Shown piece by piece: positions 1 through 13,268 of a DNA stretch of 64,000 nucleotides. Made by a program: the position numbers and the translations under genes. The stretch is taken from contig NZ_CP014226.1 of assembly GCF_001545155.1 (NCBI RefSeq), forward strand, positions 2,840,344 through 2,904,343, written 5' to 3'. The DNA is from Halomonas chromatireducens (GTDB lineage Bacteria > Pseudomonadota > Gammaproteobacteria > Pseudomonadales > Halomonadaceae). The notes below the pieces were generated by a model. That model had not been told where the DNA came from. It did not search any database and was given only the letters and a program-made list of their open reading frames with translations. Within the stretch, counting starts at the first letter, position 1. Each line of letters opens with the position of its first letter.

Positions 1-451
1 CTCGGAGGACGTGGGCAACGCCGACCCTCGCGCCCTGCCGCTGGTCATCTCCGCCTGGGACGCCTACCTGCGCCTGGGGGACTACGAAGGCCAGCGTGCC
101 ATTGCCCACGCCGCCATTCATCTCGCCGTGGCCCCCAAGAGCAACGCCATCGACCAGGCATGGCATCGTGCCAAGGCGTTCGTGGCCGCCCAGCCGAGCC
201 TGGAGGTGCCCGGCTACCTGCGCAATGCACCGACCAAGCTGATGGAGTCGCTGGGCCATGGCCAGGGGTATCGCTACGCCCACGGCGAACCGGAAGGCTA
301 CCCGGCGGGCAGCGCCCACGACTGCTGGCCCGACGGTCTGCCCCGCCAGCCGTTCTACCAGCCCAGCGATCACGGCCAGGAGAAGCGCTACGCCCAACTG
401 ATGGCCTGGCGTGCCGCGCTGGATGCCCAGGCCGATGAAAGCGGAGCGTGA
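1..451 (+). CDS. rarA: Replication-associated recombination protein A, C-terminal part (cut by window edge)
   Basis: RarA (MgsA) is an AAA+ ATPase of the clamp-loader/RuvB-like group that acts at stalled replication forks. Only the last ~150 residues are in the window; the reading frame is open back to base 2, so the gene starts upstream. Seen: the family C-terminal tetramerisation/DUF segment, including SEDVGNADPRAL, the AHAAIHLAVAPKSNA stretch and LRNAPTKLMESLGHGQGYRY, all typical of RarA. The AAA+ Walker motifs lie outside the window. It converges on lolA, whereas in E. coli lolA and rarA run in the same direction. The GTG at base 11 is an internal codon, not the true start. Confidence 0.93.
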   Translation, partial: SEDVGNADPRALPLVISAWDAYLRLGDYEGQRAIAHAAIHLAVAPKSNAIDQAWHRAKAFVAAQPSLEVPGYLRNAPTKLMESLGHGQGYRYAHGEPEGYPAGSAHDCWPDGLPRQPFYQPSDHGQEKRYAQLMAWRAALDAQADESGA

Positions 452-502
452 GCGCGCGGACAGGTGACAGAAGAGAAGCGATAGAAAATGAGCCAGAAAC
501 AG

Positions 503-527
503 CCGCGCCGCCTCGAGGGCGGCGCGG
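503..527 (-). terminator. Hairpin terminator between rarA and lolA
   Basis: A 10-bp perfect GC-rich stem (503-512 with 518-527) and a 5-nt loop sit between the convergent rarA and lolA genes. Read on the minus strand it is followed by a short T-rich tract (CTGTTTCT), so it most likely ends the lolA transcript. A role for rarA is weaker because no good T-run follows on the plus strand. Confidence 0.6.
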
Positions 528-553
528 TTGCATCATGGGCTCCTGAAGGGCGA

Positions 554-1183
554 TCAGTGGGTGTCGCGGATCACATCGGTGCCGTCAGGAATGTCGAAGG
601 TGAAGCGGCTGTCATCGATGGACTGGTTCAAGCGCACGTCACGAAACTCGATGGCGGTACGCTGGCCGGTGCTGTCGGTCATTTCCAGCCCCCGCAGCTC
701 TTCGCCGCGGAAGGTCATCTCCAGCTCCTCGAACAGGGTGTCGGGCGACTTCGGCACCAGCCGGAAGACCTCGTTGCTGCCCTGCTGCTGGCGCGTCACG
801 TCGTAATTCTCGGTCAGCTCACTGGCACTGCCGGAGAGCAACAGCGCCGGCGTGTGTGTGACTCTCTGATCCAGCGCCTGCACGGTGACCTGCTCGAGGT
901 CGGGGTCGTAGAGATAGACTTCGCTGCCATCGGAGATAACCTCCTGCTGATAGGGGGCGTCAACCTCCCAGCGGAACTTGCCGGGGCGCGACAGCCACAT
1001 GGTGCCATTCGCCTGCTGCAGGCGCTGGCCGCTGCCGTCGAGGATCTGCTGCTCGAAGCTGGCCTGGTATGTCTCCAGTGGCTCCAGCATCGTGGCCAGG
1101 CGATCCGCACCTTCACTGGCAAGGGCGGCAACCGGCAGTGCAAGCGTCATGGCCAGTGTGGCAAGGGTCTTCTTTACAGTCAT
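554..1183 (-). CDS. lolA: Outer-membrane lipoprotein carrier protein LolA
   Basis: LolA is the periplasmic chaperone that takes lipoproteins released by LolCDE and passes them to LolB. The 209-residue product fits the family (~200). Seen: a Sec signal peptide at residues 1-22 ending in ALA, then a LolA fold with the conserved SRPGKFRWEVDAP stretch at about 65-77 and the YDPDLEQVTV strand. The start at 1183 was chosen because a GGGAGAT Shine-Dalgarno lies just upstream and the signal peptide begins there; the longer open frame back to 1306 would put 41 non-conserved residues before the signal peptide. It lies 122 bp downstream of ftsK in the same direction, as in E. coli. Confidence 0.95.
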   Translation of the reverse strand: MTVKKTLATLAMTLALPVAALASEGADRLATMLEPLETYQASFEQQILDGSGQRLQQANGTMWLSRPGKFRWEVDAPYQQEVISDGSEVYLYDPDLEQVTVQALDQRVTHTPALLLSGSASELTENYDVTRQQQGSNEVFRLVPKSPDTLFEELEMTFRGEELRGLEMTDSTGQRTAIEFRDVRLNQSIDDSRFTFDIPDGTDVIRDTH

Positions 1184-1305
1184 TAGCGCTATCTCCCTAA
1201 GCAGGGTCCGTATGTGGAATCCTGTCAATCGGACCCGATCAGCGCCGGCGGGTTGCATGGCCGCCGGCGCTTTCACGTTTGATGCATGTTTGGACGAAAC
1301 CGGCA

Positions 1306-4449
<3,144 letters not shown>

Positions 4450-4648
4450 GCCCTTTTCCTTTGCACTCAACTCGCCAACCCCCTCGCGCCGCACCTGGCG
4501 GCGCCTTTCAGAAGCATTCGTATTGCCGGTTTCAGCCGCTCATCATACCGGGACAGCAGGCCTCGGCACAGTAGCCGTGGCCTTTGCTTGAGGAAGAGTC
4601 GCTCCACCGTCAGACTAGATGCAACCTAACGACAAGGAGCGCCGCAGC

Positions 4649-5392
4649 ATGCTGCCCTGGCTTCCCGAACAACCGGTTAGCTTCCCCCCCGTGTCACAGG
4701 CGCTGCGTGACCCGGATGGCCTGCTGGCAGCTGGCGGCGCCTTGACGCCCCAGTGGCTGCTGACCGCCTATCGGCGCGGCATCTTTCCCTGGTACAGCGA
4801 TGATCAGCCTATCCTGTGGTGGAGCCCGGATCCTCGCATGGTGCTCTTTCCCGACGCACTACGCATCAGCCGCAGCCTGGCCAAGCGATTGCGCAATGGC
4901 AATTTCCGGGTAACCTTCAACCGTGCCTTCCTCGAGACCGTCGATGCCTGTGCCGCCCCCAGGCCGGGCCAGCCCGGCACCTGGATCACCCGGGAGATGC
5001 GTAACGCCTATCTGCTACTTCACAGGCTGGGCTACGCCCGCTCCGTGGAAGTGTGGCAAGGCCAGCGACTGGTCGGCGGACTCTACGGTGTGGCCCTGGG
5101 TCCGGTCTTTTTCGGCGAGTCGATGTTCTCGATGACCCGAGATGCCTCCAAGGTAGCTCTGGTCCATCTGGTACGCGCCATGCAAAAAGGCAATGGTCGA
5201 CTGATCGATTGCCAAATGCATACTCGTCATTTAGCCAGCCTGGGGGCTTGCGACATCGCCCGCGCCGAATTCATCGGCTATCTTGAAGAGTGCCTGGCGA
5301 AACCGCATTCGACCAGCGGCGACCACCCGCTACCCGACTGGCCGCTGCCCGAAGACGACTCCTGCGCCGAGACTACACCCGCTTGCACATAG
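4649..5392 (+). CDS. aat: Leucyl/phenylalanyl-tRNA-protein transferase
   Basis: Aat adds Leu or Phe from aminoacyl-tRNA to proteins with N-terminal Lys or Arg, creating a primary N-degron for ClpS/ClpAP. Seen: the family core GIFPWYSDDQPILWWSPDPR, the GLYGVALGPVFFGESMFS stretch and the LIDCQMHTRHLASLGA region; 247 residues, close to E. coli Aat (234). The ATG at 4649 follows AAGGAG at 4634; an ATG at 4619 would add 10 unconserved residues. It is the first gene of a tight aat-bpt-infA plus-strand run, 12 bp before bpt, divergent from ftsK. Confidence 0.96.
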   Translation: MLPWLPEQPVSFPPVSQALRDPDGLLAAGGALTPQWLLTAYRRGIFPWYSDDQPILWWSPDPRMVLFPDALRISRSLAKRLRNGNFRVTFNRAFLETVDACAAPRPGQPGTWITREMRNAYLLLHRLGYARSVEVWQGQRLVGGLYGVALGPVFFGESMFSMTRDASKVALVHLVRAMQKGNGRLIDCQMHTRHLASLGACDIARAEFIGYLEECLAKPHSTSGDHPLPDWPLPEDDSCAETTPACT

Positions 5393-5404
5393 GGAGCGAC
5401 CGAA

Positions 5405-6160
5405 GTGAGCAGCAATACGCCTCAGCACCCGGTACGGGATCTGCGCTTCTTCCTGACCGTGCCTCACGCCTGCAGCTACCTCGAAGGCCACGAAGCGACG
5501 ACGCTTTTCCTGGATCCCCAGGAGTCCCATAGCCAGGGCGTTTACGATGCGCTTGCCCTGCTCGGTTTCCGGCGCAGCGGGCGCCATCTGTATCGCCCGC
5601 ATTGCGAGGGCTGCAGCGCCTGCCTCTCGGTTCGCATTCCGGTGCAGGACTTCCAGCCCAGCCGCAGTCAGCGCCGCATTCGCCGTCGCAACACGGACCT
5701 TCGCTTGATCGAGCGACCTGCGCAGTTCGATGCGGAGCACTATGCGCTCTACGAACGCTACATATACGCCCGCCACAGCGATGGCGACATGTTCCCGCCA
5801 AGCCATGAACAGTACCGCACCTTCCTGACCCTGGACGAGGACTACTCACGGCTGCTGGAATTCCGACTCGGCGATCAACTGCTGGCCGTATCCGCCTTCG
5901 ACCATCTTGAACACGGCCTTTCTGCCATCTATACCTTTTTTGACCCCGATCCGCAGTGGTATCGCCGCTCCCTGGGCGCCTATGCCGTTCTCAGCCTGGT
6001 GAAGGAGGCGTACCTGCGGGATCTACCCCATGTCTACCTGGGGTACTGGATCCGGAATTGTCGCAAGATGGCCTACAAGGAAGCATACCAGCCCCTGGAG
6101 ATACTCGACGGCCGACATTGGCGGCGCACGCTTCCCATCGCAAATGTGTCTTCGAAGTAA
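5405..6160 (+). CDS. bpt: Aspartate/glutamate leucyltransferase (bacterial arginyltransferase homologue)
   Basis: Bpt (often annotated ate) transfers Leu from Leu-tRNA onto N-terminal Asp or Glu, feeding the ClpS/ClpAP N-degron pathway; it belongs to the eukaryotic arginyltransferase (ATE1) family. Seen: the N-terminal Cys-containing domain with CSYLEGHEATTLFLDP, the CEGCSACLSVRIPV motif at about 73-86, and the C-terminal GNAT-like half ending in LGYWIRNCRKMAYK. The start is GTG at 5405, 12 bp after aat, with a purine-rich GGAG upstream. Length 251 residues matches the family. That it uses Leu rather than Arg is inferred from family knowledge, not visible in the sequence. Confidence 0.93.
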   Translation: MSSNTPQHPVRDLRFFLTVPHACSYLEGHEATTLFLDPQESHSQGVYDALALLGFRRSGRHLYRPHCEGCSACLSVRIPVQDFQPSRSQRRIRRRNTDLRLIERPAQFDAEHYALYERYIYARHSDGDMFPPSHEQYRTFLTLDEDYSRLLEFRLGDQLLAVSAFDHLEHGLSAIYTFFDPDPQWYRRSLGAYAVLSLVKEAYLRDLPHVYLGYWIRNCRKMAYKEAYQPLEILDGRHWRRTLPIANVSSK

Positions 6161-6307
6161 GGCCTTCTTTGCCTTGACGCCCAGCTTGCGGCACAATACC
6201 GCGCTATCTGTCGGCACAGCAGCCTGCCTGCTGTCGTCGAGTGAGGCTTCGGGCCGTCCGGCACGGTCAGTGGAAGTCATCGTAACCATCAGCGAGGAAC
6301 CGCCTAT

Positions 6308-6526
6308 ATGGCACGTGAAGACCATATCGAAATGGAAGGCGTCGTCGTCGATACCCTTCCCAACACCACCTTCCGCGTCGAGCTGGAAAACGGCCACGTC
6401 GTGACGGCCCATATCTCCGGCAAGATGCGCAAGAACTACATTCGTATTCTCACCGGTGACAAGGTCAAGGTCGAACTGACCCCCTATGACCTCACCAAGG
6501 GACGTATCGTCTACCGCTCACGCTGA
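6308..6526 (+). CDS. infA: Translation initiation factor IF-1
   Basis: IF-1 binds the ribosomal A site during initiation. The 72-residue product has the full S1/OB fold with the near-invariant [20 protein letters not shown] and [18 protein letters not shown] stretches. The start is clear: GAGGAACCGCCTAT precedes the ATG. A 147-bp gap separates it from bpt; this holds a plausible but weak promoter (TTGCCT ... CACAAT near 6170-6198), so infA may be transcribed both from aat-bpt and alone. It is convergent with clpA, the same neighbourhood as in Pseudomonas and Enterobacteria. Confidence 0.98.
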   Translation: MAREDHIEMEGVVVDTLPNTTFRVELENGHVVTAHISGKMRKNYIRILTGDKVKVELTPYDLTKGRIVYRSR

Positions 6527-6575
6527 TAGCGCCAGGGCACCCTTTCGCACGATAACGGCTCCCCGCGCACGACAA

Positions 6576-6597
6576 CGCCCCGTCCGAAGACAGGGCG
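6576..6597. terminator. UUCG-type hairpin between infA and clpA
   Basis: A 9-bp stem with one mismatch closes a CGAA loop on the plus strand and a very stable cUUCGg tetraloop on the minus strand. It lies between the convergent stop codons of infA and clpA and probably terminates clpA. T-tracts are poor on both sides, so efficiency is uncertain. Confidence 0.55.
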
Positions 6598-6627
6598 CTG
6601 TGTCGAGCGGGTGCTAGCCTTGCCCCA

Positions 6628-8904
6628 TCAAGGGGCGTCGGCCAACTCCGCCTCCGTGGAGAGGTGCAGTTCGCCATCCTCCACGCTGACATGCACGATC
6701 CCGCCATGCTCTGCCAGCTCGCCAAACAGGATCAGCTCGGCCAGTGGCTTCTTCAGTCGCTCCTGGATGATACGGGCCATTGGGCGCGCGCCCATGCTCG
6801 GATCGTAGCCCTTCTCAGCCAGCCAGTCGCGGGCTGCCATGTCCACATCCAGCTGGACCCGCTTCTCGTCGAGCTGCGCCTGTAGCTCCACCAGGAACTT
6901 GTCCACCACGCTGCGCACCACGGAGGTTGGCAGGGAGTGGAACTGGATGATGCCATCGAGCCGGTTGCGGAATTCCGGCGAGAAGGTCTTGCGAATCACC
7001 TCCATGGCATCGGTGGAGTGGTCCTGGGACTGGAAGCCGATGGAGCGTCGTGCCTGCTGCTCGGCCCCGGCGTTGGAGGTCATGATCACGATCACATGGC
7101 GGAAATCCGCCTCACGCCCGTTATTGTCGGTCAGCCGCCCGTGGTCCATGACCTGCAGCAGCAGGTTGAAGACTTCCGGGTGCGCTTTCTCGACCTCGTC
7201 GAGCAGCAGCACGCAGTGGGGCTGCTTGGTGATCGCCTCGGTGAGCAAGCCGCCCTGGTCATAGCCGACATAGCCCGGCGGGGCACCGATCAGCCGTGAC
7301 ACGGTGTGGCGCTCCATGTACTCGGACATGTCGAAACGCACCAGCTCGATGCCCATGATGCGTGACAGCTGGCGTGCCACCTCGGTCTTGCCCACCCCTG
7401 TGGGGCCGGCAAACAGGAAGCTGCCCACCGGCTTGTCGGGGGACTTGAGGCCGGCACGAGAGAGCTTGATCGCCGCGGAAAGGCTGTCGATCGCCTCGTC
7501 CTGACCGAACACCAGCATCTTTAGATCGCGATCCAGGTTCTCGAGCAGCTTGCGGTCGGAGCTGGAGACGCTCTTCGGCGGAATCCGCGCGATGGAGGCC
7601 ACCACCGCCTCGACCTGGTCGACGTCGATGGTGCCAATGCGCACCTCCGGCGGCAAGAGCCGCTGGTGTGCGCCGGCCTCATCGATCACGTCGATGGCCT
7701 TGTCGGGCAGATGACGATCGTTGATGTAGCGATCCGCGAGCCGAGCCGCGCTCTCCAGGGCCGCATCGGTGTACTTGAGCTGGTGATGCTCCTCGAAGCG
7801 CGAACGCAGCCCCTTGAGGATGCGGATGGTGTCATCCACCGAGGGCGCTAGGACATCGACCTTCTGGAAACGGCGCGCCAGAGCCCGATCCTTCTCGAAG
7901 ATACCGCGGAACTCCTGGAAGGTGGTGGAGCCGATGCAGCGCAGCTCACCGGAAGAGAGCAGCGGCTTGAGCAGGTTGGAAGCGTCCATGACGCCACCGG
8001 ACGCTGCCCCGGCACCGATCACCGTATGGATTTCGTCGATGAAAAGGATGGCATTGGGTTGCTTCTTGAGTTCTGCCAGCAGGCTCTTCAAGCGCTTCTC
8101 GAAGTCGCCGCGATACTTGGTGCCGGCCAGCAGGGCACCCATGTCCAACGAATAGACTACCGCGTCACCGATGACCTCAGGAACGTCCTCCTCGACGATG
8201 CGCTTGGCCAGACCTTCGGCAATGGCTGTCTTGCCGACGCCGGCCTCACCTACCAGCAGCGGGTTGTTCTTGCGCCGCCGGGCCAGGATCTGGATGACGC
8301 GCTCCAGCTCATGCTCGCGCCCGATCAGCGGATCGATCTTGCCGATCCTGGCCTGCTCGTTGAGGTTGGTGGCATAGCCGGTCAACGGATTGGTACCGTT
8401 CTCCGTGCCGCCCTCTTCCGCTTCTTCGGAGTCCGGCGGCGGCGAGGAGGGGCTGTGGCCATGGCCGGCCACCTTGGATATGCCGTGGGCGATGTAGTTG
8501 ACCGCGTCGACCCGCGCCACATTCTGTTGCTTCAGGAAGTAGACCGCCTGACTCTCCTGCTCGGAGAAGATCGCCACCAGCACATTGGCACCGGTGACTT
8601 CGCTCTTTCCCGAGGACTGCACGTGGAACACAGCCCGCTGCAGTACGCGCTGGAAGCCCAGAGTCGGCTGGGTTTCACGGTCGTTCTGATCCTCGGGAAT
8701 CAACGGAGTGGTGGAGTTGATGAAATCCTGCAGGTCGGACCGCAGCTTGTCGAGGTTGGCCCCGCAGGCTCTCAGCACATCGGCTGCGGAGGCGTTGTCA
8801 AGCAGAGCCAGCAGCAGGTGCTCCACGGTCATGAACTCGTGCCGCTTGGAGCGGGCCACGGTAAACGCCGTGTTCAGGGTCAGTTCAAGTTCTTTGCTCA
8901 GCAT
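6628..8904 (-). CDS. clpA: ATP-dependent Clp protease ATP-binding subunit ClpA
   Basis: ClpA unfolds substrates and feeds them to ClpP; with ClpS it degrades N-degron proteins. Seen in order: the N-terminal ClpS-binding repeat domain ([22 protein letters not shown]), D1 Walker [16 protein letters not shown], Walker [16 protein letters not shown]2 Walker [15 protein letters not shown], and the ClpP-docking IGF loop in the [17 protein letters not shown] region. The ATG at 8904 gives exactly 758 residues, the length of E. coli ClpA, and has AAGGGGA before it. It lies 140 bp after clpS in the same direction. Confidence 0.97.
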   Translation of the reverse strand: MLSKELELTLNTAFTVARSKRHEFMTVEHLLLALLDNASAADVLRACGANLDKLRSDLQDFINSTTPLIPEDQNDRETQPTLGFQRVLQRAVFHVQSSGKSEVTGANVLVAIFSEQESQAVYFLKQQNVARVDAVNYIAHGISKVAGHGHSPSSPPPDSEEAEEGGTENGTNPLTGYATNLNEQARIGKIDPLIGREHELERVIQILARRRKNNPLLVGEAGVGKTAIAEGLAKRIVEEDVPEVIGDAVVYSLDMGALLAGTKYRGDFEKRLKSLLAELKKQPNAILFIDEIHTVIGAGAASGGVMDASNLLKPLLSSGELRCIGSTTFQEFRGIFEKDRALARRFQKVDVLAPSVDDTIRILKGLRSRFEEHHQLKYTDAALESAARLADRYINDRHLPDKAIDVIDEAGAHQRLLPPEVRIGTIDVDQVEAVVASIARIPPKSVSSSDRKLLENLDRDLKMLVFGQDEAIDSLSAAIKLSRAGLKSPDKPVGSFLFAGPTGVGKTEVARQLSRIMGIELVRFDMSEYMERHTVSRLIGAPPGYVGYDQGGLLTEAITKQPHCVLLLDEVEKAHPEVFNLLLQVMDHGRLTDNNGREADFRHVIVIMTSNAGAEQQARRSIGFQSQDHSTDAMEVIRKTFSPEFRNRLDGIIQFHSLPTSVVRSVVDKFLVELQAQLDEKRVQLDVDMAARDWLAEKGYDPSMGARPMARIIQERLKKPLAELILFGELAEHGGIVHVSVEDGELHLSTEAELADAP

Positions 8905-9044
8905 GGCAGTCCCCTTCTCGCCGCTTAGGGCTTGCATCGGATCTTTCGTGGTCCGGCATCATCAACATCGGGCACAAACGCCGCCGTTGCAAGTCTCTTC
9001 CTCAACGACTGCCAATCTATTCCCGCTTCGACCATGTCCGGGAG

Positions 9045-9386
9045 TCAGTCCGCCGCCTCGATATCGCAGAGCAACGGGTGCTGACACTCTCTTGCATATT
9101 GATTGACCTGGTGACTTTTTGTTTCCGCAATGTCGCGGGTAAATATGCCGCAAGTGGCCTTTCCGTGGGTGTGAACCGTCAGCATCACCTGCACCGCAGT
9201 CTCACTGTCCATGCGGAAGAAGCTCTGAAGCACCTCCACCACGAACTCCATGGGGGTGAAGTCATCATTGTGCAACACCACCTTGTACATCGGTGGACGC
9301 GCCACCTCGGGATCCGAGGACTGGACGGCAAGATCATCGTCCCCCTCTTCCTCGGGGCGGTCGTCGTGGCGTGGCGGCCGAGTCAT
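9045..9386 (-). CDS. clpS: ATP-dependent Clp protease adaptor ClpS
   Basis: ClpS recognises N-terminal Leu, Phe, Trp and Tyr and hands the protein to ClpA. Seen: the conserved core [20 protein letters not shown], the hydrophobic-pocket residues of that segment, the [21 protein letters not shown] helix and the [15 protein letters not shown] end. The N-terminal extension is acidic and flexible as usual. The start is uncertain: ATG at 9386 gives 113 residues and is preferred on family length; ATG at 9440 or GTG at 9449 would add about 18-21 residues and neither has a strong Shine-Dalgarno. Confidence 0.95.
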   Translation of the reverse strand: MTRPPRHDDRPEEEGDDDLAVQSSDPEVARPPMYKVVLHNDDFTPMEFVVEVLQSFFRMDSETAVQVMLTVHTHGKATCGIFTRDIAETKSHQVNQYARECQHPLLCDIEAAD

Positions 9387-9553
9387 GCCGGCAACACTAC
9401 CGACCAGCCTCCACGCGTTCGGTTCTTCTGTCTTGAACATAAAAGCCACTTACCATCTCGACAAGTCGGCCACACGAGGCATCTCGGATATCTTTGGACG
9501 CCACTGAGCCGACAGGGTTCATGGTTCTGACGGAAATGGTGCTGACACAAAAG

Positions 9554-9583
9554 GCCCTCGCCCGCCAGGCGGCGGGCGAGGGC
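9554..9583 (-). terminator. Rho-independent terminator of icd
   Basis: A perfect 13-bp GC-rich stem (GCCCTCGCCCGCC with its complement) and 4-nt loop lie just downstream of the icd stop. On the minus strand the stem is followed by CTTTTGTG, giving the T-tract. Confidence 0.78.
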
Positions 9584-9604
9584 CCCGGGTACTCGCCGAG
9601 CCGC

Positions 9605-10861
9605 TTACATGTTGTCGGCGACGGCCTGGCCGAACTCGGAGCACTTCAGGAGTTTGGCATCGTCCATCAGGCGATGGAAGTCATAGGTGACCTCGCCCTT
9701 GGAGATCGCCTTTTCCATGCCCTTGAGGACCAGATCCGCAGCTTCGACCCAGCCCATGTGACGCAGCATCATCTCGGCGGAAAGGATCAGCGACCCCGGG
9801 TTGACCTTGTCCTGGCCGGCGTACTTCGGCGCGGTGCCGTGAGTTGCCTCGAACATGGCTACGGTGTCGGAGAGATTGGCACCCGGCGCGATGCCGATAC
9901 CGCCCACTTCCGCTGCAAGAGCATCAGACAGATAATCGCCGTTGAGGTTCAATGTGGCGATGACGTCATACTCGGCCGGACGCAGCAGGATCTGCTGGAG
10001 CATGGCGTCGGCGATGACGTCCTTGACAACGATGTTCTTGCCGGTCTTGGGATTCTTGAACTGCATCCAGGGGCCGCCGTCGAGCAGCTCGGCGCCGAAC
10101 TCTTCCTTGGCGATCTCGTAGCCCCAGTCCTTGAAGGCACCTTCGGTGAACTTCATGATGTTGCCCTTATGCACCAGGGTCAGCGACTCGCGGTCGTTGT
10201 CCACAGTGTACTGCAGGGCCTGGCGCACCAGACGCTTGGTACCTTCAACGGAGACCGGCTTGACGCCGATACCGCAGTTTTCCGGGAAGCGGATGTTGGT
10301 AACACCCATTTCTTCACGGAAGAACTTGATGACCTTGTCGGCTTCGGCGGAACCGGCCTTCCATTCGATACCGGCATAGATATCTTCGGAGTTCTCGCGG
10401 AAGATGACCATGTCGACGTCGCCGGGCTTCTTCACCGGGCTCGGCACGCCCTCGAACCAGCGAACCGGACGCTGGCAGACATAGAGGTCGAGCTTCTGGC
10501 GCAGGGCGACGTTCAGGGAGCGAATACCACCGCCCACCGGGGTGGTCAGCGGGCCCTTGATGGAAACCACGTAGTCCTTGACGGCTTCCAGGGTCTCTTC
10601 CGGGAGCCAGGTGTCGGCATCGTAGACCTGAGTGGCCTTCTCACCGGCGTAGACTTCCATCCAGTGAATCTTGCGCTCGCCGTTGTAGGCATGCTGTACG
10701 GCTGAATCGATGGCAATCTTCATCGCCGGTGTCACGTCGACACCGATACCATCACCCTCGATGAACGGGATGATCGGCTCGTTCGGCACGTTCAGGGTGT
10801 TGTCAGCGTTGACGGTAATCTTTTCGCCGCCTTCAGGTACGACAATTTTCTGGAACCCCAT
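9605..10861 (-). CDS. icd: NADP-dependent isocitrate dehydrogenase (homodimeric type)
   Basis: Oxidatively decarboxylates isocitrate to 2-oxoglutarate in the TCA cycle. The 418-residue product aligns throughout with E. coli Icd (416). Seen: the substrate/phosphorylation loop [13 protein letters not shown] containing the serine that AceK phosphorylates in enterics, [12 protein letters not shown], the NADP-binding end [16 protein letters not shown], and NLNGDYLSD for metal binding. AGGGGAG precedes the ATG. It is the next gene downstream of idh in the same direction but has its own terminator and probably its own promoter. No aceK is in this window, so phospho-control cannot be judged here. Confidence 0.97.
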   Translation of the reverse strand: MGFQKIVVPEGGEKITVNADNTLNVPNEPIIPFIEGDGIGVDVTPAMKIAIDSAVQHAYNGERKIHWMEVYAGEKATQVYDADTWLPEETLEAVKDYVVSIKGPLTTPVGGGIRSLNVALRQKLDLYVCQRPVRWFEGVPSPVKKPGDVDMVIFRENSEDIYAGIEWKAGSAEADKVIKFFREEMGVTNIRFPENCGIGVKPVSVEGTKRLVRQALQYTVDNDRESLTLVHKGNIMKFTEGAFKDWGYEIAKEEFGAELLDGGPWMQFKNPKTGKNIVVKDVIADAMLQQILLRPAEYDVIATLNLNGDYLSDALAAEVGGIGIAPGANLSDTVAMFEATHGTAPKYAGQDKVNPGSLILSAEMMLRHMGWVEAADLVLKGMEKAISKGEVTYDFHRLMDDAKLLKCSEFGQAVADNM

Positions 10862-10899
10862 TGAGAACTCCCCTGTCTGGTCTATTCAGTGGAGCGCGG

Positions 10900-10905
10900 A
10901 GTATA
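10900..10905 (-). promoter_or_regulatory. Putative -10 element of icd
   Basis: On the minus strand TATACT lies ~40 bp before the icd ATG, between the idh terminator and icd. No convincing -35 hexamer is visible at 16-18 bp, so this is a tentative sigma-70 call or an activator-dependent promoter. Confidence 0.4.
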
Positions 10906-10950
10906 GCATCGACCACCCCACCCGGCCCATAACAGACGCCTCCACATAAA

Positions 10951-10982
10951 GGCTACTGTCCGCCGAGCGGCGGACGGTAGCC
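10951..10982 (-). terminator. Rho-independent terminator of idh
   Basis: A 14-bp stem (one G-T pair) with GAGC loop lies 49 bp after the idh stop. On the minus strand TTTATGTGG follows the stem. It separates idh from icd transcription. Confidence 0.72.
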
Positions 10983-11030
10983 GGAGGGCCCACCCGGAAA
11001 AGGCGGTGCGACACGCTCAGCGCGATACCT

Positions 11031-13268
11031 TCAATCCCGGGCAACCAGCGCCAGGGCGTCATTCAACGTCTTGCTCGGACGCATGACAGCGCGGGCCAGC
11101 TCGGGATCGGCATGGTAGTAGCCCTTGATATCCACCGGCTGCCCCTGGACGCCGTTCAGCTCCTCAAGGATGGTCGCCTCCTTGGCCTCCAGGACCTCGG
11201 CCAGGCGGCCGAACAACCCCTTGAGCTCGGTATCCTCGTCCTGGGCGGCCAGTGCCTGGGCCCAGTAAAGGGCCAGGTAGAAATGGCTGCCCCGGTTGTC
11301 CAGCTCGCCGACCTTGCGTGAGGGCGACTTGTTGGATTCGAGGAACTGGCCGGTGGCCTTGTCCAGGGCATCCGCCAGCAGCGCCGCCCGGGCATTGCCA
11401 TACTGCTTGGCGAGGTGCTCCAGGGAAGCAGTCATGGCCAGGAATTCACCGAGGCTGTCCCAGCGCAGGTGGTTCTCCTCGAGGAGCTGCTGCACGTGCT
11501 TGGGTGCCGAGCCACCGGCCCCGGTCTCGAACATGCCGCCACCGGCCATCAGGGGCACGATGGAGAGCATCTTGGCGCTGGTGCCCAGCTCCATGATCGG
11601 GAACAGGTCGGTTAGGTAGTCGCGCAGGATGTTGCCGGTCACCGAGATGGTGTCGAGGCCTCGGATCACGCGCTCCAGGGTATAGCGCATGGCCCGGACC
11701 TGGGACATGATCTGGATGTTGAGACCGGTGGTGTCATGATCCTGGAGGTAGGACTTCACCTTCTTGATCAGTTCGTTCTCGTGCGGGCGGTAGGGGTCGA
11801 GCCAGAATACCGCCGGCATGCCGGAATCGCGGCAACGCTCCACCGCCAGCTTGACCCAGTCGCGGATCGGCGCGTCCTTGACCTGGCACATCCGCCAGAT
11901 ATCGCCCTGCTCGACGTCCTGGGACAGCAGTACCTCTCCGGTCTCCAGGTCGGTGATATTGGCGACACCGGCCTCCGGCACCTCGAAGGTCTTGTCATGG
12001 GAGCCGTACTCCTCCGCCTTCTGGGCCATCAGGCCGACATTGGGCACGGTACCCATGGTGGCCGGGTCGAAGGCGCCGTGCCACTTGCAGAAGTTGATCA
12101 TCTCCTGGTAGATGCGGGCGAAGGTGGACTCCGGAATCACCGCCTTGACATCCTTGAGGCGGCCGTCAGCGCCGTACATCTTGCCGCCGGCGCGGATCAT
12201 CGCCGGCATCGAGGCGTCGACGATCACATCGCTGGGCGAATGGAAGTTGGTGATGCCCCGCGCCGAATCCACCATGGCCAGCTCCGGACGCTGGTCGTGG
12301 CAGGCGTGCAGGTCGCGGATGATCTCCTCACGCTGGCTCTCGGGCAGGGTGGCGAGCCTGTCGTAGAGGTTCCCGATCCCGTTGTTGACGTCGACCCCCA
12401 GCTCATCGAACAGGGCTCCGTGCTTCTCGAAGGCTTCCTTGTAGAAGATCTTGACGCAGTGACCGAACACGATCGGGTGCGAGACCTTCATCATCGTCGC
12501 CTTGACGTGCAGGGAGAACATCACGCCGGTCTTGCGGGCATCCTCGATCTCCCGCTCGTAGAACTCGCACAGCGCCTTCTTGCTCATGAACATGCTGTCG
12601 ATGATCTCGCCTTCGAGCAGCGAGACCTTGGGCTTCAGCACCAGGGTCTGGCCGCTGTTGGTGATCAGCTCCATCTTCACGTCGCGAGCGCGATCCAGGG
12701 TCATCGACTTCTCGCCGTGGTAGAAGTCGCCGCCATGCATGTGCGACACATGGGTCCGAGATGCCTGGCTCCACTCCCCCATGTGGTGGGGATACTTGCG
12801 GGCGTACTCCTTGACGGCCCGGGGCGCGCGGCGGTCGGAGTTACCCTCGCGCAGCACCGGGTTGACGGCACTGCCCTTGGTCTTGTCGTAGCGCGCCTTG
12901 ATCTCACGCTCTTCGTCGCTGTTCGGCTCGTCCGGGTAGTCCGGCAACTTATAGCCCTGCCCCTGCAGTTCCTTGATCGCCGCCCGCAGCTGCGGCATGG
13001 AGGCACTGATGTTGGGCAGCTTGATGATATTGGCTTCCGGCGTCTTGGCCAGAGCACCCAGCTCGGCCAGGTGATCCTCGACGCGCTGCTCGTCGGTAAG
13101 ATAATCGGGGAACTGGGAGAGAATCCGAGCCGCCAGGGAGATGTCCCGGATCTCGACGTCGACGCCGGCTGCGTCAGTGAAGGCGTCGATGATCGGCAGC
13201 AGCGAATGGGTCGCCAGCGCAGGCGCTTCGTCGGTGAACGTGTAGATAATCTTCGGCGTTTTTGACAT
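11031..13268 (-). CDS. idh: Monomeric NADP-dependent isocitrate dehydrogenase
   Basis: Catalyses the same reaction as Icd but belongs to the unrelated ~80-kDa monomeric family found in Pseudomonas, Vibrio, Azotobacter and Corynebacterium. The 745-residue product matches the family length (~740). Seen: [17 protein letters not shown] at the N-terminus, the isocitrate-binding [11 protein letters not shown] loop (about 131-141), and the [20 protein letters not shown] and [20 protein letters not shown] segments. The ATG at 13268 starts at the conserved MSKTPK; a GTG at 13292 would add eight residues. In Pseudomonas the two isozyme genes are also neighbours. Confidence 0.96.
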   Translation of the reverse strand: MSKTPKIIYTFTDEAPALATHSLLPIIDAFTDAAGVDVEIRDISLAARILSQFPDYLTDEQRVEDHLAELGALAKTPEANIIKLPNISASMPQLRAAIKELQGQGYKLPDYPDEPNSDEEREIKARYDKTKGSAVNPVLREGNSDRRAPRAVKEYARKYPHHMGEWSQASRTHVSHMHGGDFYHGEKSMTLDRARDVKMELITNSGQTLVLKPKVSLLEGEIIDSMFMSKKALCEFYEREIEDARKTGVMFSLHVKATMMKVSHPIVFGHCVKIFYKEAFEKHGALFDELGVDVNNGIGNLYDRLATLPESQREEIIRDLHACHDQRPELAMVDSARGITNFHSPSDVIVDASMPAMIRAGGKMYGADGRLKDVKAVIPESTFARIYQEMINFCKWHGAFDPATMGTVPNVGLMAQKAEEYGSHDKTFEVPEAGVANITDLETGEVLLSQDVEQGDIWRMCQVKDAPIRDWVKLAVERCRDSGMPAVFWLDPYRPHENELIKKVKSYLQDHDTTGLNIQIMSQVRAMRYTLERVIRGLDTISVTGNILRDYLTDLFPIMELGTSAKMLSIVPLMAGGGMFETGAGGSAPKHVQQLLEENHLRWDSLGEFLAMTASLEHLAKQYGNARAALLADALDKATGQFLESNKSPSRKVGELDNRGSHFYLALYWAQALAAQDEDTELKGLFGRLAEVLEAKEATILEELNGVQGQPVDIKGYYHADPELARAVMRPSKTLNDALALVARD

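Noticed and set aside
9494..10705. A ~400-codon open frame opposite icd
   Set aside because: Complete overlap with icd on the other strand and biased residue composition show it is a shadow.
11736..13265. A ~500-codon open frame opposite idh
   Set aside because: Antisense to a 745-residue conserved enzyme; composition is typical of a GC-driven artefact.
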